Shown here: positions 54,893-64,000 of the stretch, piece after piece | How the letters are laid out: every line of letters starts with the position of its first letter | How positions within the stretch are numbered: position 1 is the stretch's first letter | Source: Diploptera punctata | Lineage: Eukaryota; Arthropoda; Insecta; Blattodea; Blaberidae | Reading direction: 5' to 3' | Length of the DNA: 64,000 nucleotides | Assembly (NCBI GenBank): GCA_030220185.1 | Contig: JASPKZ010004202.1 | Span: 1 to 64,000, forward strand | Made by a program: the position numbers and the translations under genes | The notes under the pieces: model-generated | What the model was told of the DNA's origin: nothing | The model's input: only the letters and a program-made list of their open reading frames with translations | Database searches by the model: none

Positions 54893-57800
54893 TGAACAAA
54901 AATTACCCGTCCCCCAGGCCTTTGTAAGCCCTTTTGGGTTATCTTAGACCTCCTGGGGCCAATTTGAGTTAGGTTATGCCCTCGAGGGCCTCTTTGTGTT
55001 ATCTTAGACCTTATTGGGTTTGGTTAGGCTCTCAGGTGTAGTTGGGTTAGGTTATTCCCCCGGGTGCCACTTGAGTAAGGTTAGGCCCTCGTGTGCCACT
55101 TGAGTTTGGCTAGGCCCTCGTGTGCCACTTGAGTTTGGCTAGGCCCTCGGGTGCCACTTGAGTTTGATTAGGCCCTCGGGTGCCACTTGAGTGTGGTTAG
55201 GCCCTCGGGTGCCACTTGAGTTTGGCTACGCCCTCGGGTGCCACTTGAGTTAGGTTAGGCCCTCGGGTGCCACTTGAGTTAGGTTAGGCCCTCGGGTGCC
55301 ACTTGAGTTGGGTTAGGCCCTCGGGTGCCACTTGAGTTGGGTTAGGCCCTCAGGTGCCACTTGAGTTGGGTTAGGCCCTCGGGTGCCACATGAGTTAGGT
55401 TAGGCCCTCGGGTGCCACTTGGGTCAGTTTAGGGCCTCGGGTGCCACTTGGGTCAGGTTAGACCCTCGGGTGCCACTTGGGTCAAGTTAGACCCTAGGGA
55501 GCCACTTGGGTCAAGTTAGGGTCTCTGTGGCCAATTGGGTCAATTTAGGCCCACTGGAGCCATTTGGGTCAAATTAGGCCTCTTGGGGCCCTTGGGTCAA
55601 ATCAGGCCCTCTGGGGGCCCTTGGGTCAAATTAGGCCCTCTGGTGCCACTTGGGTCAAGTTGGGACCTCTGGGGCCACTTTCGTCAAGTTAGGCCCTCTG
55701 GGGCCACTTGGGTCAAGTTAGGCCCTCTGGGGCCACTTGGGTCAATTTAGGCCCTCTGGGGCCACTAGGGACAATTTAGGCCTTCTGGAGCCACGTGGGT
55801 CAAGTTAGGCCCTCTGCGGCCGCTTGGGTCAAGTTTAGCCCTCTGGTGCCACTTGTGTCAAATTAGACCCTCTGGGGCCACTTTGGCCAAATTAGGCCCT
55901 CTGGGGCCAATTGGGTCAAATTAGGCCCTCTGTGGCCACTTGAGTCAGGTTTAGGCCCTCTTGGGGCCACTTGGGTCAAGTTAAGCCCTCTTGGGTCACT
56001 TGGGTCAAGTTAGGCCCTCTGGGGCCACTTGGGTCAAGTTAGACCCTCTGGGTCCACTCTTGTCAAAATAAGCCCTCTGGTGCCACTTGTGTGAAGTTAG
56101 ACCCTCTGGGGCGACTTGGGTTATGTAGGCCCCCGGACACAAATACGGTTTAAGTTATGTCCTTGTGGGACGTTTTGGGTTAGGTTAAGCCCTCGTGGGC
56201 CGTTTTAGGTTATATTAGGCCCTGGGAGAGAACTTGGGTTAGGTTAGTCTGTCGACGGCCACTTCGGTTTGGTTAGGCCCTCTGATTCCATTTGGGTTGG
56301 GTTAGGTCTTCGGGATCACTTGGGATTAAGTTAGGCCTTCAGAAGCGACTAGGGATTATGTTAGGTTAGGTTAGGTTAGGTTAGGTTATGTCAGGCTAGG
56401 TCAGGTTAGGTTAGTTTAGGTTAGGTGAGGTCAGGTCAGGTAAGGACAGGACAGGTCATGTCAGGTCAGGTCATGTCAGGTCAGGTCAGGTCTGGTCAGG
56501 TCAGGTTACGTTAAGTTAGGTTAAGATAGGTTAGATTAGGATAGGTTATGTTAGGTTAGGTTAGGTCAGGTCAGGTAAGGACACGTCAGGACAGGTCAGG
56601 TTTGGTGAGTTTATGGTATGTTATGAAATGTTAGGTGGGTTAGGTTATTCCCCCGGGGGCCACTTTGAGTTAGGTTAGGCCCTCAGGTGACACTTGAGTT
56701 AGGTTAGGCACTCGGGTGCCACTTGTGTTAGGTTAGGCCCTCGGGTGCCACTTGAGTTTGGCTAGGCCCTCGGGTGCCACTTGGGTTTGGTAAGGCCCTC
56801 GGGTGCCACTTGAGTTTGGTTAGACCCTCGGGTGCTACTTGAGTTTGGTTAGGCCCTCGGGTGCCACTTGAGTTGAGTTAGGCCTTCGGGTGTCACTTGA
56901 GTTAGGTTAGGCCCTCGGTTGCCACTTGTGTTAGGTTAGTACCTCGGATGCCACTTGAGTTAGGTTAGGCCCTCGGGTGCCACTTGAGGTAGGTTAGGCT
57001 CTAGGGTGCCACTTGAGTTAGGTTAGGCCCTCGGGTTCCACTTGAGTTAGGTTAGGCCCTCGGGTGCCACTTTAGTTAGGTTAGGCCCTCGGGTGCCACT
57101 TGAGTTAGGTGAGGCCCTCGGGTGCCACTTGAGTTAGGTTAGGCCTTCGGGTGCCACATTGTTCAGCCACTAGGGTCAAGTTAGGTCCTCTGGGGCCACT
57201 TAGGTAAAGTTAGGTCCTCTGGGGCCACTTGTGTCATGTTAGGCCCGATGGGGCCACTTGGGTCAGGTTAGGCCATCTCGGGTCACTTGGGTCAATTTAG
57301 GCCCTCTGGGGCCACTTGGGTCAAGTTAAGTCCTCCGGGGCACTTGGGTCAAGTTAGGGCCTCTGGGGCCACTTGTGTCAAGTTAGGACCTCAGGGGCCA
57401 CTCAGCCCGTCAAAATAGGCCCTCTTGTGCCACTTGTGTGAAGTTAGGCCCTCTGGGGCGACTTGGGTTATGTAGGGCCCCGGAGACAATTAAGGTTTAA
57501 GTTATGTCCTTGTGGGACGTTCTGGGTTAGGTTAATCCCTCGTGGGTCGTTTTAGGTTATATTAGGCCAAGGGAGGCAACTAGGGTTAGGTTAGCCCGTC
57601 GACGGCCACTTCGGTTTGGTTAGGACCTCTGATTCCATTTGGGTTGGGTTAGGTCTTTTAGGACCACTTGGGTTTAGGTTAGGCCTTCAGAGGCGACGGG
57701 ATTTTGTTAGGTAAGGTAAGGTGAGGTTAGGTTAGGTTAGATGAGGTGAGGTGAGGTTAGGTGAGGTGAGGTGAGTTGAGTTTAGGTTAGGTTAGGTTAG

Positions 57801-58990
57801 GTTGGGTTAGGTTTGGATAGGTTTGGTTAGGTTTGGTTAGGTTTGGTTAAGTTTGGTTAGGTTGGTTTGGTTAGGTTTGGTTAAGTTTGAGGTTGGTTAG
57901 GTTTGGTTAGGTTAGGTTTGGTATGGTTTGGTTAGGTTAGTTAGGTTAGGTTACGTTAGTTTAGGTTAGGTTACGTTAGTTTAGGTTAGGTTAGGTTAAG
58001 GTAGGTAGGTTAGGTTAGGTTTGGTTATGTTTGGTTAGGTTTGGTTAGGTTCGGTTAGGTGTGGTTCGGTTTGTTTATGTTTGGTTTGGTTAAGTTAGGT
58101 TAGGTTAGGGTAGGTTAGGTTAGGTTAGGTAAGGTTAGGTTAGGTTGTTACATTAGATTAGGTTAGGTGGGGTGAGGTGAGGTTAGGTTACATTAAATTA
58201 GGTTAGGTGTGCTGAGGTGAGGTTAGGTTTGGTTTGGTTAGGTTAGGCCCTCGGGTGCCACTTTGGTCAGGTTATGCCCTCTGGGGCCATTTGAGTCAAG
58301 TTAGGCCCTCTGGAGCCTCTTGGGTGAAATTAGGCCAGCTGGGGCCACTTGTGTCAATATAGGCCCTCTGGGGGCCACTTTGGACAATTTAGGCCTTCTG
58401 GGGCCACATGGGTCAAATTAGGCCCTCGGCGGCCACTTGGGTCAATTTAGGCCCTCTGGTTCCCCTTGGGTCAAATAAGGCCCTCCGGGATTAATTAGGC
58501 CAAATTAGGCACTCTGGGGCCACTTGGGTCAAATTAGGCCCTCAGGGTCCACTTGGGTTAAGTAAGGTTAGGTTAGATTATTTTAGGTTAGGTTAGGGAC
58601 CCTTAGGTTGGTTAGGTCAGGTTAGGTTAGGTTAAGTCAGGTTAGGTTAGGTTAGGTTAGGTTATGTTGGGTTAGGTTAGGTTACGTTACGTTAGTTTGG
58701 GTTGGGTTAGATTTGGTTGGGTTAGGTAAGGTTGGGTTAGGTTTGGTCATGTGAGGTTTCGTTTGGTTTTGTTTTGGATTCATGTAGATTATTTTTGTTT
58801 GGGTTTGTTTTTGTTTGGGTTTTGTTTTGTTTGGGTTTGGTTGTGTTTGGGTTTCGTTATGTTTGGGTTAGATTTTGTTTGGGTTTTTATTTTTGGTTTT
58901 GTTTGGTTTGGTTTTGTTTGGTTTGGTTTTGTTTGGTTTCGTTTGGTTTGGTTCGGGTCCGTTCTTGTGGTTTGGTTATGTTAGCCTAGG
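54893..58990. repeat. Minisatellites of ~29-31 bp interleaved with TTAGG arrays
   Basis: Two unit types: GGTGCCACTTGAGT + TAGGTTAGGCCCTC (54960-55480, 56640-57170) and GGGGCCACTTGGGTCAA + GTTAGGCCCTCT (55480-56090, 57170-57460, 58250-58560). Blocks of TTAGG and its TCAGG, TGAGG and TTTGG variants at 56355-56640, 57700-58250 and 58560-58750; a GTTTG-rich run at 58750-58980. No gene. Confidence 0.93.
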
Positions 58991-59690
58991 TTTATATTGA
59001 TTGGGGTGGTCACATCACCTGCGAGGTTGGTAATTCGGGTCTCGATGTTGGTAATGTGGGTCACGAGGCTGATAATTCGGGTCAAGAGGTTGGTAATCCG
59101 TGTCACGAGGCTGGTAATTATTGTCAAGAGGTTGGTAAATCGGGTCACGAGGTTGGTAATTCGGGTCACGGGGTTGGTAATTCGGTTCACGAAGTTGATA
59201 ATTCGGGTCACGAGGTTGGTAATTCGGGTCACGAGGTTGGTAATTCGGTCACGAGGTTGGTAATTCGGGTCACGAGATTGGTAATTCGGGTCACGAGGTT
59301 GGTAATTCGGGTCACGAGGTTGGTAATTCGGGTCACGAGGTGGGTAATTCGGTCCACGAGGTTGGTAATTCGGGTCACGAGGTTGGTAATTGGGGTCACG
59401 AGATTGGTAATTCGGGTCACGAGGTTGGTAATACGGGTCACGAGGTTGGTAATTCGGGTCACGAGATTGGTAATGCGGGTCACTAGGTTGGTAATTCGGG
59501 TCACGAGGTTGGTAATTCGGGTCACGAGGTTGGTAATTCGGGTCATGAGGTTGGTAATTCGGGTCACGACGTTGGTAATTCGGGTCACGATGTTGGTAAT
59601 TCGGGTCACGAGGTTGGTAATTCGGGTCACGAGGTTGGTAATTTGGGTCACGAGGTTGGTAATTCGGGTCACGAGGTTGGAAATATCGGT
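58991..59690. repeat. 21-bp tandem repeat (TTGGTAATTCGGGTCACGAG)
   Basis: About 33 copies with point changes. Because 21 is divisible by 3, both strands have long repeat-driven reading frames (VTRLVIR units on +, TNLVTRI units on -), up to 218 codons. No start context, no non-repeat flank: not a gene. Confidence 0.95.
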
Positions 59691-60330
59691 CGGTCTGGCT
59701 AGGTTGGGTTAGGTTGTGTTGGGTTAGGTTAGGTTAGGTTTGGTTTGGTTTGGTTTGATTAGGTTGGTGTCGGGTCGGGTTGGGTGGTGTCAGGTCGGGT
59801 GGTGTCGGGTCGGTTCGGGTCGTGTCGGGTCTTGTCGGGTCTTGTCGGGTCGGTTCGGTCGGTTCGGGTCGGGTCGGTTCGGGTCGGATCGGTTCGTGTC
59901 GGGTCGTGTCGTGTCGTGTCGGGTGGTGTCGGGTCGTGTCGGGTGGGGTCGGGTCGGGTCGGGTCGCGTTGGTTGGGTTGGGTTAGGTTGCGTTAGATTA
60001 GGTCCGTTAGGTTAGGTTAGGTTAAGTACGGTCGTGTCATGTCATGTCAGGTCAGGTCATGTCAGTCAGGTAAAATCAGGTCGAGTGTTGTGAGGTTATG
60101 ATATGTTAGGTGAGGTTAGGTCTGGTTATGTTAGGTTAAGTGTGGATGTTAGATTAGGTTAAGTTAGGTTCCGTTATGTGAGGTTGTGTAAGGTTAAGGG
60201 CGGTCAGGTTAGGTGAGGTGAGGTGAGGTTAGGTTAGGTAAAGTGAAATTACGTTTTATGAGGTTAGTGATTGTAGGTTAAATTGTTAGGTTAGGTGAGT
60301 TTAGAATAGTTTACGTTAGGCCAATGGGGG
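59690..60330. repeat. GGGTCGTGTC-type and TTAGG-variant repeats
   Basis: 59760-59990: short units GGGTC/GGTTC/GTGTC; 59990-60330: degenerate TTAGG, TCAGG, TGAGG. Confidence 0.88.
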
Positions 60331-62590
60331 CCACTTGGTGTTAGGTTAGACCTCTGGGGGCCACTCGGGATTAAGTTTCAGCCTTTGGGGCCACTTTGGG
60401 ATATTTTAGGCCCTCGGGCCACTTAGGTTAGGTTAGGCTTTCAGTGGCTACTTAGGTTATGCCATCGGAGAACACTTGGTGTTAGATTAGAGCTGCGGCG
60501 GCCATTTGGGGTTTAGTTTCGGTTTTCGGTGGCCACTTTTGGATATGTTAGGCCCTTGGGGGCTACTAAAGGTAGGTTAGGCAGTCGGGTACCATTTGGT
60601 GATTAGGTTAGCCTTCGTGACCACTTTCGGTAAAGTAAGGCCTTCGGGGGTTTCATTGTGTTAGGATAGACCCTCGGGAGGCACTTGGTGTTAAGCAAGG
60701 CCTTGGTGGGCCTCTTGAGGTGAGGTTAGGCACTTGTAAGCCCTTTTGGGTTATCTTAGGCCTCCTGGGGCTAATTTGGATTAGCTTATGCCCTCGAGGG
60801 CCTCTTTGTGTTATCTTAGACCCTCTGGGGCTTTTTGGGTTAGGTTAGGCTCTCGGGAGTAGTTGGGTTAGGTTATTCCCCGGGTGCCACTTGAGTTAGG
60901 TTAGGCCCTCGGGTGCCACTTGAGTTTGGCTAGGCCCTCGGTTGCCACTTGAGTTTGATTAGGCCCTCGGGTGCCACTTGGGTTTGGTTATGCCCTCGGG
61001 TGAAAATTGAGTTTGGTTTGGCCCTCGGGTGCCACTTGAGTTGGGTTAGGCCCTCGGGTGCCACTTGAGTAGGGTTAGGCCCTCGGGAGGCACTTGAGTT
61101 GGGTTAGGCACTCGGGTGCCACTTGAGTTGGGTTAGGCCCTAGGGTGCCACTTGAGTTGGGTTAGACCCTCGGGTGCCACTTGAGTTGGATTAGGCCCTC
61201 TGGGGCCACTTGGGCCAAATTAGGCCCTCTGGGGCCCCTTGGGCCAATTTATGTTCTCTGGGCCACTTAGGCCAAATTAAACCCTCTGGGGCCACTTGTG
61301 CCAAATTATGCCCTTTGGGCCCAATTGGGCCAAATTAGGCCCTGTGGGCCATTTGGGGCAAATTAGGCCCTCTGTGGCCACTTGGGCCAAATTAGGCCCT
61401 CTGGGGCCACTTGGGTCATATAAGGCCCTATGGTGCCACTTGGATAAAGTTAGGCCCTCTGGGGCCACTTGGGTCAAGTTAGGCCCTCTGGGGCCACTTG
61501 GATCAAGTTAGGCCCTCTGGGGCCACTTGGATCAAGTTAGGCCCTCTGGGGCTACTTGGATCAAGTTAGGCCCCTTGGTGTCACTTGGGTCATGTTAGGC
61601 TCTCTGGGGCCACTATTGTCAGAATAGGCCCTCCGGGGCCACTCTTGTTAGAATAGGCCCTCTGGTGCCACTCTTGTCAGAATAGGCCCTCTGGTGCCAC
61701 TTGTGTCAAGTTAGGCCCTCTGGGGCGACTTGTGTTATGTAGGCCCCCGGAGACAATTACGTTTTTAGTTATGTCCTTGTGGGACGTTTTAGGTTATATT
61801 AGGCCCTGGGAGGCAACTTGGGTTAGGTTAGCCCGTCGACGGCCACTTCGGTTTGGTTAGGTCCTCTGATTCCATTTGGGTTGTGTTAGGTCTTCGGGAC
61901 CACTTGGGATTAAGTTAGGCCTTCAGAGGCGACTGGGGATTATGTTAGGTGAGGTGAGGTTATGTTAGGTTAGGTGGAGTGAGGTGGGGTTAGGTTAGGT
62001 GAGCTGAGGTGAGGTGAGGCTAGGTTATGTTATGTTAGGTGGGTTAGGATGAGGTGAGGTGAGGTTACGTTAGCTTAGCTTAGCTTAGGTTAGGTTAGGT
62101 TAGGTGTGGTCAGGTGAGGTTAGGTTAGGTTATGTTGGTTAGGTTAGGTAAGGTGTGGTGAGGTGAGGTTAGGATAGGCCCTCGGATGCCACTTTCGTCA
62201 TGTTATGCCCTCTGGGGCCACTTGGATCAATTTAGGTCTTCTGGGGCCACTTGGGTTAAGTTAGGCCCTCTGGTGCCACTTGGTTCAAGTTAGGCCCCCT
62301 GATTCCATTTGGGATTAAATTAGGCCTTCAGAGGCGACTGGGGATTAAGTTGGGTTAAGTAAGGTTGGGTTAGGTTACGTTAAGTTTGGTTAGGTGTGGT
62401 GAGCTGAGATTAGGTTAGGTTAGGTAAGGTCAGGTCAGATAAGGTCAGGTCAGGTTAGGTTAGGTCAGGTCAGGTAAGGTCAGGTTAGGTTAGGTCAGGT
62501 CAGGTCAGGCCCTCTGGGGCCACTTGGTTCAAGTTAGGACCTCTGATTCCATTTGGGATTAAATTAGGCCTTCAGAGGCGACTGGGGTTA
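60330..62590. repeat. Second copy of the minisatellite/TTAGG block
   Basis: Repeats the order seen at 54.9-56.6 kb: AGCCCTTTTGGGTTATCTTA (60735), GGTGCCACTTGAGT units (60880-61200), GGGGCCACTTGGGTCAA units (61200-61730), the single-copy-like cassette ending CTTCAGAGGCGACTGGGGAT (61730-61945), then TTAGG/TGAGG (61950-62180) and shorter repeats of the pattern. Confidence 0.92.
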
Positions 62591-63960
62591 GGTGAGGCGA
62601 GGCGAGGCGAGGCGAGGCGACTGGGGATTAGGTGAGGCGAGGCGACTGGGCATTAGCGAGGCGGGGCGACTGGGGATTAGGCGAGGCGAGGCGCGGCGAC
62701 TGGGGATTAGGCGAGGCGACTGGGTATTAGGCGAGGCGAGGCGAGGCGACTGGGGATTAGGCGAGGCGAGGCGACTGGGGGTTAGGCGAGGCGAGGCGAC
62801 TGGGGGTTAGGCGAGGTGAGGCGACTGGGGATTAGGCGAGGCGAGGCGAGGCGACCGGGGATTAGGCGAGGCGACCGGGGATTAGGCGAGGCGATGCGAT
62901 TGGGAATTAGGCGAGGCGATGCGACTGGGGATTAGGCGAGGCGAGGCGACTGGGGATTAGGCGAGGCGACTGGGGATTAGGCGAGGCGAGGCGACTGGGG
63001 ATTAGGCGAGGCGACTGGGGATTAGGCGAGGCGAGGAGACGGGAGATTAGGCGAGGCGGGGCGACTGGGGATTAGGCGAGGCGAGGCGCGGCGACTGGGG
63101 ATTAGGCGAGGCGATTGAGGATTAGGCGAGGCGAGGTGACTGGGGATTAGGCGAGGCGAGGCGACTGGGGATTAGGCGAGGCGAGGCGACTGGGGATTAT
63201 GTGAGGCGAGGCGAGGCGACTGGGGATTATGTGAGGCGAGGCGAGGCGACTGGGGATTAGGAGAGGCGAGGCGAGGCGACTGGGGATTAGGAGAGGCGAG
63301 GCGAGGCGACTGGGGATTAGGCGAGGCGACTGGGGATTAGGCGAGGCGACTGGGGATTAGGCGAGGCGACTGGGGATTAGGCGAGGCGAGGCGAGGCGAC
63401 TGGGGATTAGGCGAGGCGACTGGGGATTAGGCGAGGCGACTTGGGAGGCGACTGGGATATGCGAGGCGACTGGGGATTAGGGCGAGGCGAGGCGAGGCGA
63501 AGGCGAGCGAGAGTCGACTGGGGATTAGAACAGGCGAGGCGACTGGGGATTGGGCGAGGCGAGGCGACTGGGGATTGGGCGAGGCGAGGCGACTGGGGAT
63601 TAGGCGAGGCGAGGCGAGGCGACTTGAGATTAGGCGAGGCGATGCGAGACAACTGGGCATTATTCAAGCGCGAGGCGATGCGACTGAGATTAGGCGAGGC
63701 GAGGCGAGGCAACTGGGCATTAGGCAAGGCGAGGGCGAGGCACTGGGGATTAATGAGAGGCGAGGCGAGGCGACTGGGGATTAGGCTATGCGAGGCGAGG
63801 CGACAAGGTATTAGGCGAGTCGAGTCGACTGTGGACTAGGCGAGGCGCCTGTGGACTAGTCGAGTGCTAGGAGACAGGCGAGTTAGGCGAGGCGAGGCAA
63901 CTGGGGATTAGGCGAGGCGAGGCGAGGCGACTGGGGATTAGGCGAGGCGAGTCGGGTCGA
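62590..63960. repeat. GGCGAGGCGACTGGGGATTA satellite
   Basis: Several dozen copies of a 16-31-bp unit built from GGCGA, GACTGGGGATTAG and variable numbers of GGCGA. G-rich on +. ORFs here on either strand (RRGEARRLG- and SPRLASPNPQ-like runs) are repeat artefacts. Confidence 0.95.
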
Positions 63961-64000
63961 TTCGGGGTTAGTTTTGGGTTGGTTTTGTTAGGTTGGGTTA

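Noticed and set aside
59056..59712. 218-codon ORF on + and 147-codon ORF on - in the 21-bp repeat
   Set aside because: Both follow from a repeat length divisible by 3; monotonous heptad repeats on both strands, no unique flank or start signal.
62592..63839. Several Arg/Glu/Gly-rich or Ser/Pro-rich ORFs
   Set aside because: Generated by the GGCGA satellite on either strand; no domain and no stable frame.
54893..64000. CRISPR-like array
   Set aside because: Regular repeats but no unique spacers of constant length and no cas genes; a eukaryotic minisatellite.
54893..64000. True terminal telomere
   Set aside because: Perfect TTAGG runs are short and degenerate; at best subtelomeric or interstitial.

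Overview
The window reads as nuclear DNA of an animal, almost certainly a hemimetabolous insect with a repeat-rich genome. Evidence: a multi-exon gene with GT-AG introns of 1-4 kb; a dense, nested mix of RTE-type non-LTR retrotransposons, Penelope-like elements (PLEs), tRNA-derived SINEs and mariner/hAT DNA transposons; and long tracts of TTAGG, the ancestral insect telomere repeat. The style of the RTE copies and the TTAGG tracts recall cockroaches or termites, but that assignment is inference.

Layout. 1-5640: AT-rich satellite with a unit of about 145 bp, hit by RTE fragments. 5.7-9.2 kb: a decayed, nearly full-length RTE (endonuclease plus reverse transcriptase) and PLE debris. 10.0-45.6 kb: one host gene on the minus strand, an organic anion transporting polypeptide (Oatp/SLCO family). 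I rebuilt it exon by exon: 13 coding exons with consistent phases, about 727 codons, the family signature across exons 5/6 and Kazal-like cysteines in exons 9/10. Exon 6 lacks one base. The introns hold nearly all the mobile elements. 46-54.8 kb: further transposon debris without a host gene. 54.9-64.0 kb: minisatellites derived from or mixed with TTAGG, always G-rich on the + strand, so the chromosome end (if this is subtelomeric) would lie to the right.

The most unusual content is a set of hammerhead-ribozyme-like motifs (CTGANGA, hairpin II, GAAA, short stem III, UH cleavage site) in the 3' parts of PLE copies on both strands. Many PLE copies are short fold-backs: an inverted fragment of the element's own end, then the end of the GIY-YIG ORF (or nothing), then the direct end, flanked by 9-14 bp target duplications. 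In several copies the ribozyme core overlaps the last codons of the ORF. A family carrying tRNA-like (Pol III A/B box) sequence has the same inverted-5'-end architecture and 11-13 bp target duplications, suggesting mobilisation by the same machinery.

Functional protein potential: the Oatp gene (if the exon 6 base is an assembly error) and one mariner transposase with an uninterrupted reading frame, DD34D triad and nearly identical terminal inverted repeats. Everything else that looks protein-coding is a transposon remnant or an artefact of tandem repeats.
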